This document shows, one piece after another, positions 31,229 to 41,912 of a stretch of DNA of 64,000 nucleotides (position 1 is its first letter; each line of letters starts with the position of its first letter). The DNA comes from Maribacter litopenaei (GTDB lineage Bacteria > Bacteroidota > Bacteroidia > Flavobacteriales > Flavobacteriaceae), in the NCBI RefSeq assembly GCF_025244665.1, contig NZ_CP104205.1, positions 2,043,001 through 2,107,000 of the forward strand. The letters run 5' to 3'. Under the pieces are notes generated by a model, which saw only the letters and a program-made list of their open reading frames with translations, made no database searches and was not told the origin of the DNA. The position numbers and the translations under genes are program-made.

Positions 31229-32750
31229 ATGAGTCGGTTATTATTTTTTTCGTTACTCTCTTTAATTTTTTCATTAAAATGTGTATCTCAGCCTAGTACG
31301 GAGGTATTTCGGCGGATTTGGAATGGACAGATGGTGCTATCAAAATCGGGGAACCCAAAAATATTTCCAACAATGAAGGCTATGACAATCAACCTTCCTT
31401 TTATGATGACGACCGAATACTTTTTGCTTTCACCCGAAACGGACAAACAGATATAGCACTTTACCATATTAATTCCGAATCAAAATCGTGGATCAGCAAT
31501 ACTCCAAATGGGGGTGAATATTCCCCTTTGAGAATAACAGGTCAAGAAGATATTTCCGCTATTAGGTTAGACAATGATGGGCTTCAAAGATTGTATAAGT
31601 ATGACTTTAAGACTGGTCAAGACCAAGAACTTATTTCCGATTTAAAAGTAGGGTATCATGTATGGTACAACGACCATATTATTGTATGTACCGTTTTGGT
31701 TGAAAACCGAATGGATTTGGTTGTCGTAAACCTCCAAAACAATACCCGCTACACCATGCAAAAAAATGTGGGCAGGTCGTTACACAGGATTCCCCAAACG
31801 GAGCTGATCAGTTATATTTCAAAGGAAAACGACACGACCATGATAAAATCCATGCATCCCATTTCCGGGACAACAACTAACATTGTAGGGTTAATCGATC
31901 CATCGGAAGATATTTGCTGGATTCAAAGCGGGACCATTATAACAGGGTATGAAAATAGTTTACTAAGTTTTGATTATAACAAGGGCACATCCTGGAAACA
32001 GCTACACACCTTCGATAAAAATGAAATTACTAAAATTTCCAGACTGTCCATCAATCCAAATGGAAAAAGATTAGCCTTTGTTAGCGAAGATCCCAAATAC
32101 AAAATTGTTCAAAAACAGGTGGAATCCTATAATTCGGGCGATTTAGAGGCCTTCGTTAATTGTTATGATGAAAATGTGGTAGTTCAAAATTTTCCGGCAG
32201 ACACCCTATATCTCGGACATCAAAAAATGCGGGAGAACTATGGGAGCCTGTCCCCGGATAACAAGAAATATGACGTAGAAGTTGTAAATCGAATCACCGT
32301 GGGAAATTTTGTAATCGACCATGAAAAAGTCACGGGGGGAGAAAGTATTTCTAATCAAGTGGCAATATACGAGGTGGCCGACCGAATTTCGAGCATGACC
32401 TTTATTTTTGAGAATGGCACCGAACCTGACCCTGAACCCATAGTTCAAGAACAGTTGGAGGCCTATAATAAAAGGAATATCGAAGCATTTATGGCAACCT
32501 ATTCGGACGATGTTAAACTCTATAACTTTCCAAAAATCCTAGCTACGGAGGTCCTAAGGAAATGCGAAAAGGCTATGACGGATTTTTTAAATCGACTTCA
32601 GACTTGCATTGTGAAATAAAGAACAGGATGATTATTGGTAATAAAGTTATAGATGAAGAAGAGGTTACGGCCAATGGTAATACCTTTTCTGCCGTAGCCA
32701 TTTATGAGGTTGAGAATGGAAAAATAGCCAAGGTCACTTTTGTAAGATAA
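31229..32750 (+). CDS. Secreted TolB-like propeller fused to two SnoaL-like domains, frameshifts
   Basis: About 507 residues after repair. A signal peptide (LLFFSLLSLIFSLKCVS) precedes a WD40/TolB-like propeller (NISNNEGYDNQPSFYDDD, LFAFTRNGQTDIALYHI, SINPNGKRLAFVSED). Two tandem SnoaL/NTF2-like domains follow, clearly duplicated: IVQKQVESYNSGDLEAFVNC and IVQEQLEAYNKRNIEAFMAT, each ending in AIYEV. Breaks: 31310-31312 (TTTCGGCGG for TTTCCGGCGG, EVFPADLEWTDG) and 32546-32548 (CTACGGAGG for CTACCGGAGG, LATGGPKEMRKGY). NTF2-like domains bind small hydrophobic ligands or act as isomerases; no specific activity can be named. Confidence 0.75.
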
Positions 32751-32757
32751 AAAAGTA

Positions 32758-33924
32758 TTGCAGCCAAAACCACACATTCTTCCAACCGTCATTATTGCTC
32801 AGTTTGCATGCACCTCCCCCTGGTTCGCGGGGAATACCATTATAGATGAATTAATAATAAAAACAGGTCCGGGGAAGGAAATCATAGGATGGGTGCTATC
32901 ATCTGTCCAGTTGGGTTTTATTATAGGTACTCTCCTATTTGGACTTTTAATGATTGTTGATCGTCTAGCACCGTCCAAAGTTTTCATGATTTGTGCATTT
33001 TGTGCCGCGTTATCCAACCTTATACTCATTTTCCCAAACCTTACTTCTTATACCCTATTATTTGCAAGATTTAGTACTGGATTCTTTCTGGCTGGTATAT
33101 ATCCCGTTGGGATGAAAATTGCGGCTGATTACTATGAAAAAGGCTTAGGAAAAGCTTTAGGTTTTCTTGTTGGCGCCCTTGTACTAGGTACCGCCTTCCC
33201 CTATTTGTTAAATGGAACGGATTGGGGGAAGAATTATGAAATAGTTATACAAGTAACAACTTGGATAACAACTCTAGGTGGTCTTTTGTTGTACTTGTTG
33301 GTCCCAAACGGACCATTTAGGTTGCCTAGCAAACGAATTCAATTAGATGTGGCACCCAAACTTTTTAAAAACATAAGATTTAAAAAGGCGGCATTAGGTT
33401 ACTTTGGGCATATGTGGGAACTCTATGCATTTTGGGCCTTCACACCAATAGCCATTTCATTTTACAACTCTATTACCGGAAGTGAAATTTTAGTGCCTTT
33501 ATGGACAGGCATCATCATTGGTATTGGTAGTGTTTCATGTGGTCTAGGAGGAATAATATCCGAAAAAATAGGTAGTAGAAAAGTAGCTGTAAGAGCACTT
33601 ATCATATCCGGAATATGCTGCCTTCTCTCACCTGTTTTGTTCAAACTACCTCCAGTACAATTTTTAATGGTTTGGTCTTTATGGGGTTTTGCAGTGACTG
33701 CAGATTCCCCACAATTATCCAAATTAGTGGCCGTATCCGCCACTGGCGAAATAAAAGGTACAGCACTTACCTTAACCACTTGTATAGGATTCGGTATAAC
33801 TATTGTCAGTATTCAACTGCTTAGCTACTTACAGCACATCATTGGCATCAACTATTTGTTTTTAGTATTGGCCGTATATCCAGCGCTGGGAGTTTGGCAT
33901 CTTATTAGACTTAAAAACGTTTAA
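32758..33924 (+). CDS. Major facilitator superfamily transporter
   Basis: 388-residue polytopic protein with about 12 hydrophobic helices. Typical MFS features: substrate-pore start FACTSPWFAGNTIIDEL, loop 2-3 FGLLMIVDRLAPSK (motif A-like), and RFSTGFFLAGIYPVGMKIAADYYEKGLGKALG. Sugar/nitrate-type MFS families share the last region, but the substrate is unknown. The only in-frame start is a TTG at 32758, seven bases after the preceding stop; the true start could be hidden by a sequence error. Confidence 0.82.
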   Translation: MQPKPHILPTVIIAQFACTSPWFAGNTIIDELIIKTGPGKEIIGWVLSSVQLGFIIGTLLFGLLMIVDRLAPSKVFMICAFCAALSNLILIFPNLTSYTLLFARFSTGFFLAGIYPVGMKIAADYYEKGLGKALGFLVGALVLGTAFPYLLNGTDWGKNYEIVIQVTTWITTLGGLLLYLLVPNGPFRLPSKRIQLDVAPKLFKNIRFKKAALGYFGHMWELYAFWAFTPIAISFYNSITGSEILVPLWTGIIIGIGSVSCGLGGIISEKIGSRKVAVRALIISGICCLLSPVLFKLPPVQFLMVWSLWGFAVTADSPQLSKLVAVSATGEIKGTALTLTTCIGFGITIVSIQLLSYLQHIIGINYLFLVLAVYPALGVWHLIRLKNV

Positions 33925-33951
33925 TTTTTAATACTTTTAGGAACACTACAA

Positions 33952-35296
33952 ATGAAATTAGAAATGAAAAAATTGCTACTTCTAGGTCTGTTGACCACTA
34001 CTCTAACTTTATCAGCCCAAACTGACCAACGCATCTATGACATCATTAATGCCGTCTCCGCGGACCGCATAGAAAACGATATCACCAAACTGGCCAATTT
34101 TGGCACTCGACATACCTTGAGCGATACGGTTTCACAGACCCGAGGAATAGGGGCCGCCCGGAGATGGATAAAATCGGAATTTGAAAAGACCTCGCAAGCT
34201 TGTAATGGCTGTTTGAATGTCTTTTATCAAAAAGACTTGGTAAAAAAAGGTGCCAATCAACGCATTGTGCATGATGTGGAAGTCGTGAATGTCCTGGCCA
34301 TTCAAAAAGGCACGAAATACCCTAATCGATACATTATTATGAGCGGGGATATTGATTCCCGCGTAAGCGACCCTACTAACTTTACAGATGATTCTCCTGG
34401 GGCAAACGACAATGCCAGTGGTATGGCCGGCACCTTGGAAGCTGCACGGGTACTTTCTAAATATACTTTTGAGAATAGCATAATATATATGGGGCTTTCC
34501 GGCGAAGAACAAGGACTTTTTGGCGGTGGGGGCGTTGCCCAATACGCCAAGGACCAAGGTTGGGAAATCATTGGTATTTTCAATAACGATATGATCGGTA
34601 ACATTAAAGGGGTAGATGGAATCGTAAGCAATGTAGATTTCCGTATTTTTTCCGAACCCGTTCCTCCCAATGAAACTGAGGAACAAAGACGTGCGAGAAG
34701 ATTTTATGGTGGCGAAGTTGATGGTATTTCCGGACAATTGGCACGCTATGTACATAAAAATGTAAAAACCTATATGCCGAGAGATGAACCCAATGATGAT
34801 TTATCGCTTAGATCGTTTTGGTCGTGGAGGGCATCACAGGCCCTTTAATGACGCAGGATTTGCCGGTATTAGAATTATGGAAGCACATGAAAATTATACC
34901 CAGCAACATCAGGATATACGAGTTGAGGACGGCATAGCTTATGGCGATGTGCTGGAACACGTAAATTTTGACTATGCAGCCAAGCTCACCGCCGTAAATG
35001 CGATCAACCTTGCTTCTTTGGCATGGGCACCACCGGCACCTAAAGAGGTAAAGATTGGAGGAATTGTACAACCTTCGGCAAAATTTCAATGGAGCAAAGT
35101 GGATGGGGCCAAAGGCTATAAAATCTATTGGAGGGATACCACCTCCCCTACTTGGGATAACAGCAGGTATGTAGGTGATGTTACGGAATTTACCTTGGAA
35201 GGTATAGTCATCGACAATTACTTTTTTGGCGTATCGGCAGTAGGTGAAGACGGATTTGAAAGTCCAGTCGTATTTCCCAACGGGATTTTTAGATAA
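33952..35296 (+). CDS. Secreted M28 family metallopeptidase with fibronectin-type tail, frameshift
   Basis: About 447 residues: signal peptide (LLLLGLLTTTLTLSAQ; an alternative ATG lies at 33964), M28 catalytic domain and a C-terminal FN3-like domain (PSAKFQWSKVDGAKGYKIYW, FGVSAVGEDGFESP). Zinc-site candidates: PGANDNASGMAG (bridging Asp), GLSGEEQGLFGG (catalytic Glu), FNNDMIGN and the late His in FGRGGHHRPF. The first ligand, usually His-x-Asp-Ser, reads MSGDIDSRVSD, so His is replaced by Asp. The frame is lost at 34777-34781 (ATGCCGAGAGATG for ATGCCGGAGATG, YMPEMNPMMIYRL). Probably an extracytoplasmic aminopeptidase. Confidence 0.87.
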
Positions 35297-35325
35297 TCAT
35301 TCATAAAAGATAGAATTTAATTGAT

Positions 35326-35433
35326 ATGAAAGATTTTAGTATACCGCTATTTTTTTGGCAAACTTTTTTGCTGGTTCTAATTGTCCTGGTAATTTTTTTC
35401 GCAATACAATTTTTTCGAAAAAGACTTAAGTAA
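35326..35433 (+). CDS. Tiny single-helix membrane protein (35 aa)
   Basis: 35-codon frame with ATG at 35326: FSIPLFFWQTFLLVLIVLVI continuing as a hydrophobic helix to a basic tail FFRKRLK. One membrane segment preceded by an acidic residue and followed by four basic ones is the normal inside-positive pattern. It lies between the M28 and M1 peptidase genes, same strand, ten bases before the latter. No family recognised. Confidence 0.6.
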   Translation: MKDFSIPLFFWQTFLLVLIVLVIFFAIQFFRKRLK

Positions 35434-35443
35434 TATAACATCC

Positions 35444-37048
35444 ATGAAGAAGCTATTTCTTTTTTTCTATTCTCCTGACTTACTATTTTTCCTTTGGCCA
35501 AAGCTTTACCGAACAAGACACCCTTAGAGGAAGCATTACCCCGGAAAGAGCTTGGTGGGACCTTAATTACTATCATTTGGATATTTCGGTAGATCCAGAG
35601 GAAAAATATATTTCAGGTACCAATACCATTCGCTATAAGGTATTAAATAACAATCAAGTGCTTCAAGTGGATCTTCAACCTCCCTTGAATATTGATAATA
35701 TCACCCAAGATGGAAAAACCCTGTCTTTTGAAAGCAAAGGAAACGCGCATTTTGTAAGGCTCGAAAAAATGCAAAAAGAGGGGGATTTTAACGAAATCGT
35801 TGTTCATTACTCCGGCCACCCAAAAGAAGCGGTCCGGGCTCCATGGGACGGCGGCTTTTCATGGAAAAAAGATGAAAACGGGAAACACTTTGTTGCTACT
35901 TCTTGTCAAGGCCTAGGTGCCAGTGTCTCGGTGGCCCAATACGACCATATGTATGATGAAGTGGACAGTATGCTTATCAGTGTTCAAGCACCGAAGGGAT
36001 TGATGAACGTTTCCAACGGTCGTTTAAGAAAAGTTGACGAGAACACGAATACGTATCATTGGTTTGTATCCAGTCCCATTAACAATTATGGGGTCAATGT
36101 AAACATTGGGGACTACGTTCATTTTGGGGAATCCTATAAAGGGGAAAAAGGAAAACTGGACATGGACTATTACGTGCTAAGGGACAATTTGGAAAAGGCG
36201 AAGGAACAGTTCCAACAAGCACCCAAGATGATGGAAGCCTTTGAGCATTGGTTTGGGCCCTACCCGTTTTATGAGGACTCCTTCAAACTGGTAGAAGTCC
36301 CCTATTTGGGTATGGAGCACCAAAGTTCCGTTACCTATGGAAATCAATATGGCAATGGCTATTTGGGCCGAGATCTCTCCGGCACTGGTTGGGGACTGAA
36401 GTTCGATTATATTATCATTCACGAAGCGGGACATGAATGGTTCGCCAACAACATTACTTACAAGGATATTGCCGATATGTGGGTTCATGAAGGATTCACT
36501 ATGTATTCCGAAAGTCTTTATATAGAATATTATTATGGTAAGGAAGCGGCTGCCGAATACCTATTGGGAATAAGGAAAAATATTAGAAACGACCGACCCT
36601 TAATTGATCCATACGATGTAAACAAAGCAGGTTACGGGGATATGTACAACAAAGGAGCCAATATCCTGCATACATTCAGGCAAATCATGGACGATGATGA
36701 AAAGTGGCGAGCCACCCTTCGCGGACTTAATGAAGAATTCTATCATGAAACCGTAACTTCCAAACAAATTGAAAATTATTTGGATGATCAGGTCGAAGGG
36801 GATTTTGGAACCTTTTTTGACCAATACCTGCGAACGGCAAATATTCCTGTTTTTGAATATGAAATTCAGGATGGTATTTTTAAATATCGATATACCAACG
36901 TAATAGATGGTTTTAAAATGCCATTAAAAATTAAGTTGGATGGCACTCCGTATGGATTATCCCATCTGTCGATTGGCAACAAAAAAAGATTGAAGGAAAC
37001 GATATACAGGTGAACCTCAATTTTTATGTGGAAATTAATAAAGTATAG
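35444..37048 (+). CDS. Secreted M1 family metallopeptidase, frameshifts at both ends
   Basis: About 534-residue zinc aminopeptidase-like enzyme. N-terminal beta domain (WWDLNYYHLDISVDPEEKYI), YLGMEHQSSVTYGNQYG in place of the usual GAMEN loop, and the gluzincin site IIHEAGHEWFANNITYKD followed 18 residues on by WVHEGFTMYSE (third ligand). The start MKKLFLF needs one T less in a run of seven at 35460-35466; repair yields a signal peptide (FSILLTYYFSFGQSF). At 36948-36950 CTCCGTATGG stands for CTCCGGTATGG; repair replaces the short false end with VWIIPSVDWQQKK through YVEINKV, stop 37046-37048. Confidence 0.88.
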
Positions 37049-37175
37049 TCGATAACGTCTCAGACCAAATCTGGGATAGCTGACAAATATCATATTCACT
37101 AAGCTGACCGTTTAGCTAAATTGCTCATTGTTTGAGGAAATACAGAATCATTGTTTTAAATACCAATTAATCAAA

Positions 37176-37637
37176 ATGAACAACATCCCTGAAAAAATAT
37201 CTGAACAACTTAAAGAAAGCCCTATAAATTGGAAAAACGTTTTGGAAGCAACCATCTCACATTTCGATTGCTCTACCGGAACTTTGCACTTTTTAAAACC
37301 GGGTACTTCTATTTTGGAACTCCAAGCCCAAAAAGGCATTCCGGATTTTTTGTTACCTAAAGTATCTGCAATTCCCATTGGCAAGGGAATGGCTGGTATT
37401 GCAGCAGAACGAATGAAACCCGTTGAAATGTGCAATTTACAAACGGACGAGTCCGGTGTAGCAAGACCGGCCGCTAAGGAAACCAAAGTAGAAGGTTCAC
37501 TGGCCGCTCCCTTACTACATCAAGGCAAACTTTATGGAACCATAGGTATCGCCAAACCTGTTCCCTATGATTTTACCGAAGAAGAAATTTCCTTATTAAT
37601 GACAATAGGTGATGCCATTTGTCAAAAAATAAACTAG
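37176..37637 (+). CDS. GAF domain protein
   Basis: 153-residue stand-alone GAF domain. The start ATG at 37176 (MNNIPEKISEQL) fits better than an upstream ATG at 37128. Core: FDCSTGTLHFLKPGTSILEL, IPIGKGMAGIAAERMKPVEM, GSLAAPLLHQGKLYGTIGIA, DFTEEEISLLMTIGDAI. GAF domains bind small ligands (nucleotides, oxidants); free-standing ones in Bacteroidota resemble fRMsr, but the conserved Cys triad of methionine-sulfoxide reductase is not apparent. Confidence 0.78.
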   Translation: MNNIPEKISEQLKESPINWKNVLEATISHFDCSTGTLHFLKPGTSILELQAQKGIPDFLLPKVSAIPIGKGMAGIAAERMKPVEMCNLQTDESGVARPAAKETKVEGSLAAPLLHQGKLYGTIGIAKPVPYDFTEEEISLLMTIGDAICQKIN

Positions 37638-37670
37638 AGGTTCCAAAATCCTATTAGCAACCATAATATA

Positions 37671-37699
37671 AAAAAGCCCGCTTGATAAGCGGGCTTTTT
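37671..37699 (+). terminator. Bidirectional Rho-independent terminator
   Basis: AAAAAGCCCGCTT / AAGCGGGCTTTTT perfect stem with a GAT loop between the convergent GAF and PQQ-dehydrogenase genes; A and T runs on both sides allow it to work in both directions. Confidence 0.9.
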
Positions 37700-37725
37700 G
37701 TTCAATATTAGAGTTATATAAATAA

Positions 37726-40700
37726 TTACCTAAACATAGCTCCCGTAAGGGCTATAGCTGATAGTTCCTTTCCTTCCTCGGCCTTATAGGTTACATAATA
37801 TGGGCCATCACCAGCTACACCAGTAAATAGGGATAGAAATCGGGTTCCTTGCCCTCCAGTTTGTGCTGGCATAGTGGCTTCACCAACTACCGGACCATCG
37901 GGAGTATTCTCATGAATTTGGAAGTCGAAACTTAAATTAGGTGCACTTTGCCATGCGGCGGTTAAGGTAAGGGCATTTACACCTTTTAAAGATGTATTTG
38001 CCAACTCCAACCAACCACTCTCCGCATTAAGTAGCATTAAATCCATCCCTCCAAAAGCCATTGCCTGCATATTGTTGGTCTTTAGGTCTTCCGTAAGTTG
38101 AATCGTGCTACTTGGAATAGCAACGGATTTAGACCCTGTCAATGGAATTGTACCCTCGGCACCTTCATCCGTATAGCTTGCCGTAATGACCAACATGTTT
38201 CCTGGCGCAGAAGATTCTGCCGTGATGGTTCCTTTTGTTGGTAAAGACCTTTCTTCCTCTTGATCGCCTGCCAATGAAAGAATATAAAGTCCAATCTGTC
38301 TAGATTCATCTGAAGTAATCTTTGGGTGTGCAGGCATGGTAACCTCGCCCCAAACACCACTACCACCGGTTTTAATCCTGGTCTGTAGATAACTTAGGGC
38401 ATCCCTTCTCTCTTTATATTTTTTGGAAACATCCATATAGTTCGATCCAATAGATGCCTCGGCTTCCTTATGGCATGTCTTACAATCCATGGATTGTGTC
38501 AGCGCCTTACCGGTAACGGCAGCAGAAACCTGTTGGTGTCCTAGGTTCATGGCAACCTTGTCCATTCCTTCCAAATAATCAACACTTACGAAAATATTAC
38601 TCTCATCCACGCTGCCACCATCTCGGATCCGTAACACTTACCTCATAGTCGATTTTTTGACCTGGAAGGTAAAATGCTGGTTGTCCTCCTTTTAATTCTA
38701 TGGTCACTTCAGGTCTAGAGTTTCCGGCTACTATACTGGTACTTTCGCTAACTGTAGCTTCTCCCTTATCATCCGTAACGGTCACATTTAAATTGAAGGC
38801 TCCGGCCTCGGCGTAAGAATAACTTACAGAAGGCTCCGTAGTTTCCTTAGTTTCACCGTTCCCAAAATCCCACTTATACGTAACCGTGTCACCTTCTCTA
38901 TCGCTTGCTTCTACGGTTGCATTAATTGTCAAAGGAGTCTTTCCTGAACTCATCTCAACTATCATATTGTCAATTACAGGTGGTCTGTTACCACCATTGT
39001 ATTGAATATAGGACAAACCGGAATTGGCATTTTGGGAGAACCATCCACTACCATATTCCAGTAAATAGACCTTACCATTTGGTCCCATTTCCATATCTAT
39101 AAGGTTGTTTAACTTTACATCCGGAGCAAAGGGTTCCATACGGTTAAAGCTACCATCTTCTTTAAGATGAACGGCAAACATCCAACCACGCATCCAGTCA
39201 TATATGATGACCTTACCATCGTAATAACTAGGTAATTTTTCATCCCCAGGATATAAATCCGAGTAATAGGTAGGTCCAGCCATGGCATTCCTACCTCCTG
39301 TTCCTGTTTGTGGGAACAGGGTAGTTTCTACATATGGGTAATACACATAGGCCGGAGTAGCTGGTGGTAATTCTGTTAATCCAGTATTATTTCTTGACGT
39401 ATTCATTGGCTTTTCAGGGTCAAAGGTCGGCCCCGTTTCGCCCGTTTCGTAGTTATACTCATGATAAGCATAGTTATCTCCGATAAACATCGGCCAACCA
39501 AAGTTACCCGGTTTGCGAGCTTGGTTCATTTCGTCATAGCCCCGTGGTCCTCTTGTCTCCAAGCTATCCGCACGTGCATCGGGATCTACATCACCCCAAT
39601 ACAAATAACCTCTTTTAACATCGACAGAAATTCTGTATGGGTTTCTATGACCCATGGTATAAATTTCTGGTCTTGTTTTATCTGTTCCCACAGGGAAGAG
39701 GTTACCTTCAGGAATATCATAGCTACCGTCCTCGTTGACCTTTATCCTAAGAATTTTTCCTCTTAGGTCATTTGTATTTCCGAACTTCTTCGGGCATCAA
39801 ACTGCTCATGGCCGGGAGTATCGTTCAATGGCGCAAAACCATTGTTTACATATTTCTGATCGGCCTCATTAAATGGCGTGGAGTTGTCACCTGTAGAAAG
39901 GTACAATAGGTTATCTCGACTAAAAGCAATGGAACCTCCGGTATGACAACAAATTTCTCTTTGGGAATCTATTTCCAATATTACCTGCTCGGAACCGGTA
40001 TCAAAGTTTCCATCGGCATATTTAAAACGAGACAATCTATTAATCCATTTATCACCGGTTGGTGCGTAGTACACATAAATCCAATGGTTATTGGCATAGT
40101 CTGGATCTTTTTGTAATCCCATCACCCCTTCTTCAGCATTTACCCCTGGAGTCTCCAATGTTTTCCAATATACATCCAACTTGGCTACTTCTTTCAACTC
40201 TTGGGTTTCCTCGTTGAATAAAACAATCTCCCCTCTTCTTTGCGCAATTAATACATCATTATTAGGCAGCACCGCCATTTCCGTAGGTTCAAAAAATTGA
40301 CCTTCAGACAATACCACTTTTGAAAAACGGTCATTATCAGGAGGTGTTTGTGTAGTTACCTTGGAATAATCCAAAAGCTCATTTTCACCGATGGCATATT
40401 TAATACCGCCTAGAATGTGCTTTAAAAACAAATCCTCAGAAAAGCTTTCGTCAGTATGACCCGCACCTGTGTAGAACGCACGGCCACCATCAAAATCGTG
40501 GTACCATGCAATAGGATGGTAATCACCGTTGGCTCCACCTTCATAGGTGGATTCGTCCAAGGTCATCAAAACATTGATATCTCGGATTGATTTTCTTGTA
40601 ATTGTACAACTCATCATCCCTGTTCCAAACACTGTCGGTAAAAAATTCCGTTGCAATAAAGTTTTTGTCCTTTATGATAAAATCAGCATTTGGCGTACCT

Positions 40701-41116
40701 GCAGGGTGACTTAAGAACTGGGCTCCTGCCAAATCGTTATACCAGCCCCAATCATACTCTGTATCGGCAGCAGCGTGGATTCCCACATAACCGCCACCGG
40801 CTTGGATATAGCGTTCAAATGCAGCTTCTTGAAACTGGTCCAAAACATTACCAGTAGTACTTAAGAAAACAACGGCCGAATAATCCTTTAGATTTTCATC
40901 CGTAAACATATCAGCATTCTTTGTAGTATCGACCACAAATCCATTCTCTTGACCCATTTTTTGTAATGCGGCTATACCAGCAGGAATGGAAGCGTGTTTA
41001 AACGCGGCTGTCTTTGAGAAAACCAAGACCTTGGGTTCCCCATCACGTTTATTGCCACCACATGAGACAATAACAAGCGCAAAGCCCACGAGCAGCGCAT
41101 TAAAAACTTTTTTCAT
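37726..41116 (-). CDS. Giant lipoprotein: ThuA + PQQ sugar dehydrogenase + PKD + cytochrome c, three frameshifts
   Basis: About 1,130 residues. Lipobox (LLVGFALVIVSCGG); ThuA-like domain (VLVFSKTAAFKHASIPAGI, GGGYVGIHAAADTEYDW); soluble GDH/L-sorbosone-type PQQ propeller (PTEMAVLPNNDVLIAQRRGE, ICCHTGGSIAFSRDNLLYLS, TMGHRNPYRISVD); PKD domain (YKWDFGNGETKETTEPSV); class I c-haem site MDCKTCHKEAEASIGSNYMD; C-terminal carbohydrate-binding-like beta domain. Breaks on the coding strand: 40581-40585 (CCGAG for CCGG, KINPDINVLMTLDE), 39780-39782 (TTCGGAAAT for TTCCGGAAAT, RRSSGNTNDLRGK), 38622-38626 (CCGAG for CCGG, VTDPDGGSVDESN). Likely oxidises sugars outside the inner membrane and passes electrons through its own haem. 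Confidence 0.9.
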
Positions 41117-41239
41117 ACGTAAATTTTGTTGTTTGTCGGTTTAATAAAGCGTCAAAAATAGGATTAGAAAGCATAGAAACCAATTGTTTATGTGCTAAAA
41201 TTGTATTTTACATAGAATTTAACACGGAAAAAAGTAGAT

Positions 41240-41809
41240 ATGTTAAAAATACCGGAGCTCTATTTTAAAAATGATATAGAATTCAGGGAATGGTTACACA
41301 TCAACCATTCCAATTATGAGGGTATTCAGCTCATATTTTACAAGGTAGAGCACGAAAATGACAGTATGCGTTGGGAAGAGGCCGTGAAGGTGGCACTGTG
41401 CTACGGATGGATCGATAGTACCGTAAAAAGTCCGGAGAACGGGAAACGCCGACAATATTTCTGTCCAAGAAAACCAAAGAGCGTATGGAGCAAGGTGAAT
41501 AAGGACCATATAAAATTACTAAAAACCGAAGGCCTTATGCACGAGACTGGTCTTGAGGCAATTCGTATTGCCAAAAAAAATGGGTCATGGTCTGCCTTGG
41601 ACGACGTGGAAGCGGGGAAAGTGCCGGAAGACCTCCAATCCGCATTGGACACCAACCAAAAAGCGAACGAAAACTTTAAGAATTTCACCAGAGGTCAGCG
41701 GAAGAGTTACCTGTATTGGCTCAACCAAGCCAAAAGAGAAGAAACGAGACAAAAGAGAATATCCGAAATTATAGAATACTGTGAGGCAAATATTAAATAT
41801 AGAAGCTGA
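41240..41809 (+). CDS. YdeI/OmpD-associated family protein
   Basis: 189 residues, intact. Matches the YdeI (bacteriocin-protection, OmpD-associated) family: FREWLHINHSNYEGIQLIFY, RWEEAVKVALCYGWIDSTVK, RRQYFCPRKPKSVWSKVNKD and the C-terminal FKNFTRGQRKSYLYWLNQAK with ETRQKRISEIIEYCEAN. Biochemical function unknown; the fold is cytosolic with no signal or membrane segment. Confidence 0.88.
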   Translation: MLKIPELYFKNDIEFREWLHINHSNYEGIQLIFYKVEHENDSMRWEEAVKVALCYGWIDSTVKSPENGKRRQYFCPRKPKSVWSKVNKDHIKLLKTEGLMHETGLEAIRIAKKNGSWSALDDVEAGKVPEDLQSALDTNQKANENFKNFTRGQRKSYLYWLNQAKREETRQKRISEIIEYCEANIKYRS

Positions 41810-41912
41810 AATCAACTCATATTTAGACCGGAAAACTATCCACAAACTGATGCTGAGAATGAGTTAAATCACTATTTCTTTATACCTTACCTCTTTAAAT
41901 AATTATGATTTT

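Noticed and set aside
37176..37637. Free methionine-R-sulfoxide reductase
   Set aside because: A GAF fold is clear but the expected cysteine set is not; only Cys residues outside the usual motif positions are seen.
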